Assembly: GCF_047338595.1 (NCBI RefSeq)
Contig: NZ_JBLFBO010000006.1
Location: 124,001 to 188,000, forward strand
Direction of reading: 5' to 3'
Length of the DNA stretch: 64,000 bases
Source: Nitrospira_D sp019636945
Lineage (GTDB): Bacteria > Nitrospirota > Nitrospiria > Nitrospirales > Nitrospiraceae
The position numbers and the translations under genes are program-made. A model generated the notes under the pieces. It was not told where the DNA came from. It was given only the letters and a program-made list of their open reading frames with translations, and did not search any database. Shown here one piece after another: positions 26,974 through 37,442 of the stretch. Position 1 is the first letter of the stretch. Each line of letters starts with the position of its first letter.

Positions 26974-26977
<4 letters not shown>
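25664..26977 (-). CDS. hom: Homoserine dehydrogenase
   Basis: 437 aa. The Rossmann motif GFGTVGTGVA (11-20), the catalytic-domain segment 'GGGIPVLRALTEGLAGNAIE', 'NGTSNYILSRM' and a C-terminal ACT domain ('YLRFTVVDRPGVLAQIAGEL') identify a regulated monofunctional enzyme. It reduces aspartate semialdehyde to homoserine. The ATG overlaps the alaC stop (ATGA), with GAGCGAGG just upstream. Confidence 0.96.
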
Positions 26978-28170
<1,193 letters not shown>

Positions 28171-28459
28171 GAAGTTCCTTTGACTGTTCGTACGAGAGAA
28201 TGCTCACCACGGCTACGCTGTGGCAAACAAGCATAGGAGTTCAAGAAGCGCCTATTTTAATGGAGCACTTTAGCCCAGTCAATTTCCAATGTTTTTCAAG
28301 GCTTCCTGTCATGGGACGAGGATCCGACACGGGAGATTTCCCGTCCTGACTGTTCTTGCCCCCTCTCCCTCCTTTCTGCTACTAATAGCATCGGTGTTAT
28401 CTCGCTCGTCCGTCTCTTGTCTTTATTTTACCCAGTAGCATATCGGTATAGGAGGGTGA

Positions 28460-29173
28460 ATGGCTCGGCTCGGCGTGAATATCGACCATGTGGCAACCTT
28501 GCGACAGGCTCGCGGGGGGACCGATCCCGATCCGTTGGCGGCTGCCGTTCTCGTTGAACTGGCAGGGGCGGATGGTTTAGTCGTTCATCTTCGAGAAGAC
28601 CGGCGTCATATCCAGGATCGAGATCTTCATCTCCTTCGTGAAATCTCCCGGACAAAGCTTGACCTTGAGATGGCAGCTGACGTCGACATGGCAAAGATTG
28701 CCCTCAACATCAAACCGGATCTGGTGACGCTGGTACCAGAGAAACGGCAGGAGCTGACCACGGAAGGGGGCCTCGACATCGTGGGCGAGCGAGAACGTAT
28801 TCAACACATCGTGAACGTACTTCGTAATGGAGGCATCCCGGTGTGCGTCTTCACTGACCCTGATCTGAACCAGATCAAGGCCGCCCATAAAATTGCGGTG
28901 GATTTTGTCGAGCTACACACCGGCCGTTATGCCAATGCCACGCGCTCGAAAGAAGCCGATACGGAATTTGAAGCCATTAGCCTCGCTGCCAAACTTGCCT
29001 ACAAACTCGGAATCGGTGTGAACGCAGGACATGGGCTGAACTACCGTAATATCAAACGGCTGACGCATATTCCTGAAATCGTCGAATACAATATCGGGCA
29101 CAGCATTATCGCCCGTGCGGTCCTCGTGGGTCTCGTGCAAGCCGTCAAAGAAATGAAAACGCTGCTTGATTAG
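28460..29173 (+). CDS. pdxJ: Pyridoxine 5'-phosphate synthase PdxJ
   Basis: 237 aa, full length. 'MARLGVNIDHVATLRQARGG' and 'DGLVVHLREDRRHIQDRDL', then 'GIGVNAGHGLNYRNI' near the C-terminus, are family signatures. PdxJ condenses 1-deoxyxylulose 5-phosphate and 3-amino-1-hydroxyacetone phosphate in vitamin B6 synthesis. GGAGGGTG precedes the ATG. Divergent from alaC, whose product needs PLP; the shared 289-bp upstream region could allow joint control. The usual neighbour acpS is not between it and nnr. Confidence 0.96.
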   Translation: MARLGVNIDHVATLRQARGGTDPDPLAAAVLVELAGADGLVVHLREDRRHIQDRDLHLLREISRTKLDLEMAADVDMAKIALNIKPDLVTLVPEKRQELTTEGGLDIVGERERIQHIVNVLRNGGIPVCVFTDPDLNQIKAAHKIAVDFVELHTGRYANATRSKEADTEFEAISLAAKLAYKLGIGVNAGHGLNYRNIKRLTHIPEIVEYNIGHSIIARAVLVGLVQAVKEMKTLLD

Positions 29174-29225
29174 GGGAAGGTCGTCTCCTGCCAGCTTCCG
29201 TCGATCTGGCGACCGATAGCTTTTC

Positions 29226-30809
29226 ATGATTAAAGTCATTACCGCTGCACAAATGCAGGAGCTTGAGCGCCGAACCATGGGAGAAGGTCGTATCCCTTCG
29301 ACCACGCTGATGGAGCGAGCAGGCTCAGGCGTGGCCGCCTGCATCGAGCAGTGGGTCGGTACCGTCAGCGGAAAGACGATTACCGTGGTCTGTGGGAAAG
29401 GGAATAATGGTGGCGACGGGTTCGTTGCGGCTCGTCTCCTTCGGAGACGCCGTGCCAATGTCCGTGTCCTGACCATGGCCTCCTTATCCGAATTAAGCCG
29501 CGACGCCGCGGTGATGTACAGACAGTTTGTGAAAGTCGCCGGCAAATCTTCCGTCATTCCTTACAGATCCAAGGATACTGCGCGTGCGCTTTTGCAGGAA
29601 AGCCACCTGCTTGTGGATGCTCTGCTTGGGACGGGACTGTCTTCGGCTGTCACGGGTCGGTACGGCGAGGTCATCGAGAGCATGAATGAGGTGAACCGCC
29701 CCGTTGTGGCAATTGATGTACCCTCTGGCCTTCACGCAGATACGGGAACCGCGTTTGGTCAGGCCGTGCGTGCCTCGCTCACAGTGACGTTTGGGTTGCC
29801 CAAAACAGGGCTGTACCAGAATCAAGGGATTGACCTATCTGGGAACATCAACCTGGTTGATATTGGGATACCACCGTCTTATGTCGACGCTATACAGAGT
29901 CACGTCACCGTGATCACACCTCAGTGGGTTCAGGGGTGTCTCCCACGGCGTGAACGATCCGGTCACAAGGGAACCTACGGACACGCCGGAATCATCGCAG
30001 GGTCCGTCGGAAAAACCGGAGCGGCAGCGCTGGCTGCACAAGCGGCATTGCGGATAGGAGCCGGCCTCGTCACCGTCGCAACTCCTTCCAGTGTCAACGA
30101 CATCCTGGAAGCCAAACTCCTGGAAGTCATGACCTTGCCGATGCCGGAGACGAAGGCCAGGACACTGTCCCGTACTGCGCTGGATCGGCTCCTCGCCTTC
30201 ATGGCAACCAGGGATGCTGTGGCGATAGGACCAGGTTTATCAACTCATCATGAGACCGTGGAACTCGTCCAGGCGTTGACCGCACGGCTTGACCGACCGG
30301 CAGTGCTTGATGCTGACGCCCTGAATGCTTTGACGGGACGTACCGCGATCCTCGCTTCATGCAAGACGCCGCCGATCATCACTCCCCATCCTGGGGAAAT
30401 GGCGCGGTTGGAGGCTGAAGCGACTTCTCAGACCGTCAATCGTGATCGGATTGGCACGGCAACTCGTTTTGCGCGAGAGCGTGGGTTATTCGTCATCTTG
30501 AAGGGAGCACGAACGATTATCGCACGGCCGGACGGAGCCGTTGCGATCTGTCCGACCGGTAATCCCGGTATGGCCACCGCCGGGACGGGTGATGTCCTGA
30601 CGGGAATGGTCGTTGGTCTGTTGGCACAAGGCCTGCCCTCATGGGAAGCTGCCTGCATGGCAACCTACCTGCACGGTGCGGCAGGTGATCTGGCTGCAGC
30701 GATGAACGGGGAAGTCGGAATGATCGCGGGGGACTTGCTTGAACACATTCCCACTGCGCTGAACAGGATTTTTGCGCCCTCCGCGAACCCGATCCCACCG
30801 GGCACCTAA
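29226..30809 (+). CDS. nnr: Bifunctional NAD(P)H-hydrate repair enzyme (epimerase plus dehydratase)
   Basis: 527 aa fusion. The N-terminal YjeF_N/NnrE domain (about 1-215) has 'VVCGKGNNGGDGFVAARLL' and 'LVDALLGTGLSSAV'. The C-terminal NnrD carbohydrate-kinase-like domain (about 235-515) has 'HKGTYGHAGIIAGSVGKTGA' and 'NPGMATAGTGDVLTGMVVG'. Together they epimerise R-NADHX and dehydrate S-NADHX back to NADH. It lies 52 bp after pdxJ and 23 bp before tsaE, a common bacterial arrangement. Confidence 0.95.
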   Translation: MIKVITAAQMQELERRTMGEGRIPSTTLMERAGSGVAACIEQWVGTVSGKTITVVCGKGNNGGDGFVAARLLRRRRANVRVLTMASLSELSRDAAVMYRQFVKVAGKSSVIPYRSKDTARALLQESHLLVDALLGTGLSSAVTGRYGEVIESMNEVNRPVVAIDVPSGLHADTGTAFGQAVRASLTVTFGLPKTGLYQNQGIDLSGNINLVDIGIPPSYVDAIQSHVTVITPQWVQGCLPRRERSGHKGTYGHAGIIAGSVGKTGAAALAAQAALRIGAGLVTVATPSSVNDILEAKLLEVMTLPMPETKARTLSRTALDRLLAFMATRDAVAIGPGLSTHHETVELVQALTARLDRPAVLDADALNALTGRTAILASCKTPPIITPHPGEMARLEAEATSQTVNRDRIGTATRFARERGLFVILKGARTIIARPDGAVAICPTGNPGMATAGTGDVLTGMVVGLLAQGLPSWEAACMATYLHGAAGDLAAAMNGEVGMIAGDLLEHIPTALNRIFAPSANPIPPGT

Positions 30810-30832
30810 CGGTTTGATCGAATGGCATCTCT

Positions 30833-31384
30833 ATGGCCCGACCAGCTCGCCCCCGTCGTCTTGTCCTGAATTCTCGACGTGAGACGGAGTCAATAGGAAT
30901 GGCTATCGGACGGGTCCTTTGCGAAGGAGACGTGTTGGCATTGATCGGTGACCTGGGAGCTGGTAAGACTGCCTTAGTCCACGGAATCGTCTCCGGCCTT
31001 GAGGCTCCCCCCAGCTCGGTGAGCAGTCCGACATTCATGCTGATGCACCGATACCACGGACGACTCCCGTTGACTCATATGGATCTGTATCGATTAAGAA
31101 GCCCTGAAGAGGCGGAGGCCATAGGCCTCGCTGAGGTCTTCGCCGACGACGGGGTGACAGCCGTTGAGTGGGCTGATCGATTCCCAAGCCTACTCCCGTC
31201 CGACCGACTCGAAATCCGGTTGGCCCACAGAACATTCACCACTCGATCCGTTCAGTTCATGCCGCAGGGGAAACGGTCCCGTGCCCTGTTGGCACGCATC
31301 ATGACGGTCTTACCTTCCGTCAAGCAGCGCGGCCAATCACAACACTCCGGATTGAGTGGAAAGAGAAAGGCTTCTCCTCGATGA
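30833..31384 (+). CDS. tsaE: tRNA threonylcarbamoyladenosine synthesis ATPase TsaE
   Basis: 183 aa. Walker A is GDLGAGKT (39-46). 'PTFMLMHRYHGRLPLTHMDL' and 'GLAEVFADDGVTAVEWADRF' are the family's conserved blocks. TsaE works with TsaB and TsaD to make t6A at position 37 of ANN-decoding tRNAs. It is about 25 residues longer than usual because of a basic Ser/Lys-rich tail. The stop overlaps the next ATG by 4 bp. Confidence 0.94.
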   Translation: MARPARPRRLVLNSRRETESIGMAIGRVLCEGDVLALIGDLGAGKTALVHGIVSGLEAPPSSVSSPTFMLMHRYHGRLPLTHMDLYRLRSPEEAEAIGLAEVFADDGVTAVEWADRFPSLLPSDRLEIRLAHRTFTTRSVQFMPQGKRSRALLARIMTVLPSVKQRGQSQHSGLSGKRKASPR

Positions 31385-31725
31385 CGCGACTGATTCTCGT
31401 CGGCATTCTCTTGCTCCTATCACTGGCATTTGTTCTCCAAAACCAAGAACAGGAAGTCACCCTTCGGTACTTCTTCGGCTTACTTGAGGCTTCCACACCC
31501 ATTTATAAACCCGTTATGGCCGGATTCGTCGTGGGGCTCCTGGTTTCCGCCATCCTGCTTTGCCCTCCGTGGGTCCGCAGCCGTATTCAACTACGCCGAA
31601 AGACGAAGGCGCTGCAACAAGCGGAGGTGGACCTCGAGCGGCTCCGACAATCGCTCGAGAAGGTCTCCGGACGGACCCCCGCTTCTGCGGACCTAGAACC
31701 CGCGAGACATTTCGCTGATGAGTGA
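31381..31725 (+). CDS. LapA/DUF1049-domain small membrane protein
   Basis: 114 aa. Two membrane segments (about 3-20 and 41-63) flank 'QNQEQEVTLRYFFG', the hallmark of the lipopolysaccharide-assembly LapA domain (DUF1049). A cytoplasmic coiled coil follows (about 70-100). In gamma-proteobacteria LapA with LapB tunes LpxC degradation; here no lapB is adjacent. It overlaps tsaE and mutS by 4 and 8 bp. Confidence 0.85.
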   Translation: MTRLILVGILLLLSLAFVLQNQEQEVTLRYFFGLLEASTPIYKPVMAGFVVGLLVSAILLCPPWVRSRIQLRRKTKALQQAEVDLERLRQSLEKVSGRTPASADLEPARHFADE

Positions 31726-34375
31726 GACCACGCTCAGTCCTCTCATGCGCCAGTTCCGAGACATCAAGCAGGGATACCCTGATGCGATTTTATTTTTTCG
31801 TGTCGGAGATTTTTATGAGATGTTTTACGAAGACGCCGTAGAGGCGTCTCGACTTCTCTCCATTGCCTTGACGTCCCGAGACAAGAATAGTCCTCATCCA
31901 ATCCCGTTGTGCGGCATCCCGTATCATTCGGCGACCGGCTACATCGCGAAATTACTCGGTGCCGGACGATTGGTCGCCTTATGTGAGCAAGTGGAGGACC
32001 CCAAGTCCGCCAAGGGCCTTGTGAAGCGCGAGGTCGTCCGACTGTATACGCCAGGTACGTTGGTGGACACCGAGTTCCTGATCCCAGGAGAGCTCAACTA
32101 TCTGGCTGCCATCTCCGTTCATCCCGATGCTGACTTTGGTGAACGGATTGGGCTTGCCAGCCTCGAGGTGTCGACCGGGGAGTTCTGGTTGATGGAGTTT
32201 CGAGGGTCACAGGCGGTGAGCCAGGCTCTGAATGAACTGTCTCGACTGGATCCCCGGGAGCTGATCTTCCCAACGGGCCTCGATAGCCGGAGCCTGCAAT
32301 GGATCAGGCAGATCGCGGGGCCGCGCTTGTGTGAACGTCCGGTCGCTCCATTTGAACCACAACGTGCCACACAAATATTGACGAGCCATTTCCACTGCAA
32401 CTCGCTGGAGAGTCTCGGATGTCAGGGACTCCCAGCGGCCCTCGGCGCAGCCGGCGCGGTACTGGACTATTTCCGTGAGACGCAGCCGACCGTCCCTCTA
32501 GATCACATCCGCCGATTATCTATTCGTGGGAACAACGAGATCATGCATCTCGATGGGACGACCATTCGAAATCTGGAACTCCTGAAACCTTTGTCTGCCA
32601 AGGAGCAGACGGATGTAACCGGCCCCGTAACGCTGTTGTCCGTGTTGGACCACACGGTCACCGCAATGGGATGTCGGCTGTTGCGTCAGTGGTTGGTGAT
32701 GCCTTTGTTGCGTTGTGAGCTCATCGAAGCACGTCTTAATGCGGTCGAGGAACTTAAAGACAGCTTGTTTGTACGAACCTCCTTGCGCAGGGCATTGCGG
32801 GAGGTCCAGGACATTGCACGCTTGGGCACGCGTATCACACTGGGCTTAGCAAATCCACGCGAATTGCTGGCGCTCAAGCAGTCTCTTTCGGCACTCCCTG
32901 AAATCTCCTCCCAACTGGCATTACTTCGCAGCCAACTGCTGGTCGAATCTTTCGAGACATGGGATCAGGCTGAGGATCTGTACGATCTGATAGAACGAGC
33001 GATCCGCCCTGATGCCCCCCTCTCCTTACGTGACGGGAATATCATCCAAGAAGGCTATGCCCCTGAGATCGATGAACTTCGAAAAGCCAGCAAGGAGGGG
33101 AAGGAATGGATTGCCGCGCTGGAAGGTCGTGAGCGCGAGCGCACCGGAATAGAGTCGTTGAAGGTTCGTTACAATCAGGTGTTCGGCTATTACATTGAAA
33201 TCACCAAAGCCAACCTGGCCCGGGTGCCGCCGGACTACATTCGGAAGCAAACACTCGTCAATGCAGAGCGGTTTACAACGGCCGAGCTACAAGAACTCGA
33301 GGAGCGAGTGATCGGTGCCGATGTGAAACTCCTCGCCTCCGAACAGGAAGCCTTCACGGCGCTTCGCTCCCGGCTGGCAACAGAGACCCATCGGTTGGAT
33401 AGAATGGCGACAGTGTTGGCTCTGGTTGATGTCCTAGCCGGTTTGGCTGAAGCATCGGCCCTCTATCGCTATGCAAAGCCGACCGTGACGGATGGCGGTG
33501 GCATAACGATTAGAGAAGGCCGACATCCCGTCGTCGAACGACTCTGTCACGATTCGGTGTTTGTACCGAACGACACGACTCTTGATCTTGGAACCGAGCG
33601 GCTCCTCATCATGACAGGCCCCAATATGGCGGGAAAGAGCACCTACCTTCGGCAGGTCGCTTTGATCGTGTTAATGGCTCAGGTAGGAAGCTTTGTCCCC
33701 GCAACAGAGGCTCACATCGGTTTGGCTGATCGCATTTTCACCAGAGTCGGTGCATCTGACAATCTTGCCGGAGGGCAAAGTACCTTCATGGTCGAAATGG
33801 TGGAGACCGCGAATATTCTCCGGAATGCCACACAACGGAGCCTGCTCTTACTGGATGAAATCGGTCGCGGGACCAGCACCTACGATGGTCTCAGCCTTGC
33901 GTGGGCCATTGCGGAGTATATCCATGACTGTACCAAGTTGGGTGCGCGCACACTTTTTGCCACACACTATCACGAGATGACTCAACTGGAGTCTCAACGT
34001 ATCGGGATTAGGAACTATCGCGTGGCGGTCCAGGAATGCGATGGCGACATCGTCTTTCTGAGAAAGATCATCGCCGGGAAGGCTGACCGCAGTTATGGCA
34101 TTCACGTGGCTAAACTGGCAGGCCTTCCGCAGGAGGTGGTTAGCCGCGCCCAAGCAGTCTTGTCACAACTTGAGCGACCTGAGGCGTCCCCTACCGTCTC
34201 CGCGTCGGATCCGCCACGACAATCTGCCCAGACTCTTCCGCAGCCTCACCCGCTGATAGAAGAAGTGAAACAGATCGATCTATTTTCCATCACGCCGCTC
34301 GATGCGCTCAATCGACTCGCCGAGCTGCAACGGATGGCGAGAACGGATCCAAGCGAACAATCGGGGAATCAATAA
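31718..34375 (+). CDS. mutS: DNA mismatch repair protein MutS
   Basis: 885 aa, full length. The mismatch-binding domain has 'FFRVGDFYEMFYEDA' near the N-terminus (Phe-x-Glu wedge). The ATPase has Walker A GPNMAGKST near residue 634, then 'GQSTFMVEMVETANIL' and 'LLLDEIGRGTSTYDG', and a C-terminal helix-turn-helix. The extreme C-terminus is a Pro/Gln-rich linker with a short helical tail. It recognises base mismatches and recruits MutL. Overlaps lapA by 8 bp; last gene of the plus-strand run. Confidence 0.97.
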   Translation: MSETTLSPLMRQFRDIKQGYPDAILFFRVGDFYEMFYEDAVEASRLLSIALTSRDKNSPHPIPLCGIPYHSATGYIAKLLGAGRLVALCEQVEDPKSAKGLVKREVVRLYTPGTLVDTEFLIPGELNYLAAISVHPDADFGERIGLASLEVSTGEFWLMEFRGSQAVSQALNELSRLDPRELIFPTGLDSRSLQWIRQIAGPRLCERPVAPFEPQRATQILTSHFHCNSLESLGCQGLPAALGAAGAVLDYFRETQPTVPLDHIRRLSIRGNNEIMHLDGTTIRNLELLKPLSAKEQTDVTGPVTLLSVLDHTVTAMGCRLLRQWLVMPLLRCELIEARLNAVEELKDSLFVRTSLRRALREVQDIARLGTRITLGLANPRELLALKQSLSALPEISSQLALLRSQLLVESFETWDQAEDLYDLIERAIRPDAPLSLRDGNIIQEGYAPEIDELRKASKEGKEWIAALEGRERERTGIESLKVRYNQVFGYYIEITKANLARVPPDYIRKQTLVNAERFTTAELQELEERVIGADVKLLASEQEAFTALRSRLATETHRLDRMATVLALVDVLAGLAEASALYRYAKPTVTDGGGITIREGRHPVVERLCHDSVFVPNDTTLDLGTERLLIMTGPNMAGKSTYLRQVALIVLMAQVGSFVPATEAHIGLADRIFTRVGASDNLAGGQSTFMVEMVETANILRNATQRSLLLLDEIGRGTSTYDGLSLAWAIAEYIHDCTKLGARTLFATHYHEMTQLESQRIGIRNYRVAVQECDGDIVFLRKIIAGKADRSYGIHVAKLAGLPQEVVSRAQAVLSQLERPEASPTVSASDPPRQSAQTLPQPHPLIEEVKQIDLFSITPLDALNRLAELQRMARTDPSEQSGNQ

Positions 34376-34580
34376 TTCTACCGTCTGCACGCTCTCATTC
34401 CAGAATTACCCCACGAGATACAGGCCATGGCGTGCTTTATCGGGGACTGTTGATCCCGTTTATCCTTCCACTGCCAGTTCCGACCAACTGCACACCCTAA
34501 CTCGTTACAGGACCTCGGAAAACCTTACATCGTAATTGGAGCTATGGACCGTGCTGGTGCCCACGAGCATGGAGCCAAGC

Positions 34581-34622
34581 CAAAAAATGACAAGGGCGGC
34601 ACTCCAGGAAGGAATGCCGCCC
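34581..34622 (-). terminator. Terminator of the exported-protein pair
   Basis: A 12-bp stem with one mismatch (34594-34605 against 34611-34622) is followed on the minus strand by TTGTCATTTTTTGG. It lies just past the stop of the 34645-35310 gene. On the plus strand no T tract follows it, so it probably does not serve mutS. Confidence 0.75.
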
Positions 34623-34644
34623 TCTCTGCTGTTTGATAGCGTTT

Positions 34645-35310
34645 TCAGTGGGCCTGATTATACTGTGCAGTCCATGGGATCAAACCGCCCAGAGTCTTCC
34701 CACCAGGAAGCATTACATCGTATTGCATGCCGACGTTGCTACCGTCTGGTGTGACGGGAGAAGTATTGAGGCCAGCCTTGGCTTTGTTACAGGTTGACTC
34801 GAATTCGTTTTTCCCGGCGCATTCCTTGAGTCGAAGCGCGGACATGCTTAGAGGTTTGCCCATTGTGCCGGATACTTCGGGAATCCTCTTCACCGCAGAA
34901 ATGACACGATGGTTCTGTTCTGTTTCGGTCGCGACAAACTCAATTAAATCTGTCGTACTGCCTGGTGGAACTTCCTTTGCCGCAGCCGGTCCTGCATGAG
35001 GGCGGCCCATTTTCTGCAGCTCTTGCCAGGCTGATTTCTCGGCATAAAACTTTAAATTCTTACCGGGGTGAACTTTCTGCCAATACAACCCACTCTCTGC
35101 ATTGCCACCGAACACGGCCACATTGATCCAGACCGCTTCATCGTACGGGTCTAGCACAATCACTCGCCCCTGGATCGTGGTGGGCTTGCTCATGTCGCCC
35201 CATTCGAAGCGCTCTTGAAATGACTCAATGGCCGAGGCGCCCGACCCCAGACCCGCTACGAGGGCCACGGCTGCCAGGATGGCTCCACCTTGCTTCTTAA
35301 CCTTCATCAT
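34645..35310 (-). CDS. Exported protein of unknown function
   Basis: 221 aa. A signal peptide (MMKVKKQGGAILAAVALVAG to the ASA site) leads into a mature protein that opens with 'PTTIQGRVIVLDPYDEAVWI', predicted beta strands. The middle contains a Pro/Ala-rich linker and the C-terminus a Cys pair (KECAGKNEFESTC) that could form a disulfide. The ATG at 35310 has AAGGAGGA five nt upstream. It lies 39 bp after another exported protein and the two are probably co-transcribed. I recognise no family; periplasmic or outer-membrane location is inferred. Confidence 0.75.
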   Translation of the reverse strand: MMKVKKQGGAILAAVALVAGLGSGASAIESFQERFEWGDMSKPTTIQGRVIVLDPYDEAVWINVAVFGGNAESGLYWQKVHPGKNLKFYAEKSAWQELQKMGRPHAGPAAAKEVPPGSTTDLIEFVATETEQNHRVISAVKRIPEVSGTMGKPLSMSALRLKECAGKNEFESTCNKAKAGLNTSPVTPDGSNVGMQYDVMLPGGKTLGGLIPWTAQYNQAH

Positions 35311-35349
35311 CGCGTCCTCCTTCACAACAACGTGCTGGACTAAGAGTGG

Positions 35350-35865
35350 CTAGTCTTTCAGTATTTTGAAGCCGGTGATTGTTCGGCCGTCGAGGGTGAC
35401 CTCCATGGCGACCAATTCCTGCGAGGCCTTGATGATCTTATCCATCAGGGCCTTATCCTTCACGGCAAGCCGAACGGTCGTGGCTGCATGGTACCAGCCG
35501 GAATAGGCCGAGTTCTTCTCGGTTCCCCCGACAAACCCCCATGCACAACAGGTAAAGAGAGGGTCCGGCGGTTTCACATCAAGCATGGTTGATGATCGAC
35601 CACCCGCGTCTCCGGATCCTTGCTCGCCGGAATTCCAATACTGAATCCCGAACAACAGCTCTCCATCGGGATTATCCGCCCACTGAGACCAGACACGACC
35701 TTGCAGAGTTTTGGCTGGTGGAGCAGCCTTCAGTGGCTTCCCTCCTACAACGTCATCCGCAAGACCAAGGTGTTCGATTGCGCCAGCAGCAAATGAAAAT
35801 TCGGCCGCTAGCAAGCCGAAACTGGTACATATGACGGCGGCAGCTAGAATGACAGCCCTTTTCAT
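35350..35865 (-). CDS. Exported protein of unknown function, partner of the next gene
   Basis: 171 aa. A signal peptide (MKRAVILAAAVICTSFGLLA...FSFA) is followed by 'AKTLQGRVWSQWADNPDGEL', which resembles the TIQGRV opening of the downstream protein. A vicinal Cys-Cys (LFTCCAWGF) and a C-terminal beta-alpha unit ('VAMEVTLDGRTITGFKILKD') are visible. AAGGAGGGACGAGG precedes the ATG at 35865, so the longer frame from 35898 is not used. No domain family recognised. It may be a lineage-specific envelope protein pair with its neighbour. Confidence 0.75.
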   Translation of the reverse strand: MKRAVILAAAVICTSFGLLAAEFSFAAGAIEHLGLADDVVGGKPLKAAPPAKTLQGRVWSQWADNPDGELLFGIQYWNSGEQGSGDAGGRSSTMLDVKPPDPLFTCCAWGFVGGTEKNSAYSGWYHAATTVRLAVKDKALMDKIIKASQELVAMEVTLDGRTITGFKILKD

Positions 35866-36137
35866 ACCTCGTCCCTCCTTCATCAGTTTGATTGTCATTA
35901 ATCTTTATAAGGTGTTGATCACATTCAATCGATCATTGTTGGTGTCGCAACTGACTTCCTAGCGACGCACTCGCACCTTCGATCATTTCCGAATCAAATC
36001 ATGACTCACAAACCAGCATAATTGAGCTGGAACGGTACTGAAACTGAGCTGTCCTGTCAAGGGCATGTTTCCCCACATGCAGCGTCGGCGTTGAAAATAC
36101 TACGAAGAGCAATTGAAAAACAATAGCTTACAAAGTT

Positions 36138-37439
36138 TTATGCTCTTGCACTTCCTCGCGATGAGGTTATCGACAGTGGGAACCGTTGCCTTAGTCCCTC
36201 AATCTGTCTGGGTGAAAGCGGTCCCAAACCTGTCATCGCCATATTCTCAATCGTAAACAGGCTGCGTGCCACTCGCCTGACCTGTTGTTCCGTCACGGCA
36301 TCAATGTCTGAGATCATTTCCTCCAAGGAGGTGTGAGTGCCGGCGATGAGTTCATCCTTTGCAAGTTTGTTCATACGGCTATGCGAACTCTCCAGGCTCA
36401 ACATCAGACCGCCTTTCATCTGTTCCTTGGTCCGTTGGAGTTCCTCACTGGTTATTCCCCGGCCAGCCATTTTCTGAATCTCTCGATGAATCAGGTCCAG
36501 AACACGTGCGACCTCTCCGGCTCTGGTTCCGGCATACACGGTGACGGTGCCGGTATCAGAATAACCCGATAAAAATGAATAAATCGAATACGATAACCCA
36601 CGTTTCTCTCTGATTTCTTGGAAGAGTCTCGAACTGACACTGCCTCCTAAGACGCTGTTGATCGCATAAATCACGTATCGGTCCTTGTGACCGGCCGCGA
36701 TCCCTTGCAGTCCCACGCAGAGATGGACCTGCTCCAAGGGTTTTTGCTTCAAGGTCACACCGCCATGCAGTTCAGCCGGCCAACGGGTTCCCGAATCGGT
36801 GGTTTTCGACGCCTGATAGCGTCCAAAGAGTCGGGTCATCATTTTCTCGAGCTTTGATTGATCGAAGTTCCCGGCAACAGCAACGACGATGCCTTCCGGG
36901 CGATAATGCCGATCCATGTACTCGAGGAGATCCTGACGACGAATGTGAAGGATCGTGGATGCCTTCCCAAGGATCGGACGACTCAACGGATGTGTGCCCA
37001 TTACCAACTTGGCATGTAACTCTTGAATGAGATCTTCGGGATCATCTTGCACCATGCGAATTTCTTCGAGCACGACCTGTTTCTCTTTTTCAATTTCCTT
37101 CTGGTGGAGGCGAGAATGCAAGAAGAGATCCGAGAGCAGGTCCAAGGCCTGAGGGAGATGCTGATCAAGAACTTTGACGTAGAAGGTCGTCGTCTCCCGG
37201 GTGGTAAACGCATTCATTTCACCGCCGAGTGCGTCAATTTCACGGGAGATGTCCGTCGCGGACCGTGAGGCCGTTCCCTTGAACAGCATATGCTCGATAA
37301 AGTGAGAATAGCCGGCTTCTTCGGGACGCTCGTCCCGAGAGCCGGCATTCACCCAGAGACCTATGGTGACGGACTTGACGGTCGGGATTTGCTCCGTAAC
37401 CAAGCGAATCCCGTTGTTGAGGATGACCTTGCGGTACAA
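36138..37439 (-). CDS. M16-family zinc peptidase (processing-peptidase type)
   Basis: 433 aa. The inverted zinc motif HFIEH (46-50, HFIEHMLFKGT) with the downstream 'GGEMNAFTTRETTTFYVKVL' containing the third-ligand region makes an active M16B peptidase. The C-terminal half holds the M16_C domain ('SVLGGSVSSRLFQEIREKRG'). It starts with TTG three bases after the pnp stop, a very common pnp-M16 arrangement. Substrate unknown. The last gene of the translation/RNA block. Confidence 0.93.
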   Translation of the reverse strand: MYRKVILNNGIRLVTEQIPTVKSVTIGLWVNAGSRDERPEEAGYSHFIEHMLFKGTASRSATDISREIDALGGEMNAFTTRETTTFYVKVLDQHLPQALDLLSDLFLHSRLHQKEIEKEKQVVLEEIRMVQDDPEDLIQELHAKLVMGTHPLSRPILGKASTILHIRRQDLLEYMDRHYRPEGIVVAVAGNFDQSKLEKMMTRLFGRYQASKTTDSGTRWPAELHGGVTLKQKPLEQVHLCVGLQGIAAGHKDRYVIYAINSVLGGSVSSRLFQEIREKRGLSYSIYSFLSGYSDTGTVTVYAGTRAGEVARVLDLIHREIQKMAGRGITSEELQRTKEQMKGGLMLSLESSHSRMNKLAKDELIAGTHTSLEEMISDIDAVTEQQVRRVARSLFTIENMAMTGLGPLSPRQIEGLRQRFPLSITSSRGSARA

Positions 37440-37442
37440 GTG

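Noticed and set aside
28171..28459. Threonine attenuator or riboswitch upstream of alaC-hom-thrC
   Set aside because: No Thr/Ile-rich leader peptide or paired terminator structure was found. A short CGGGA/TCCCG hairpin near 28330-28347 has no U tract on either strand.
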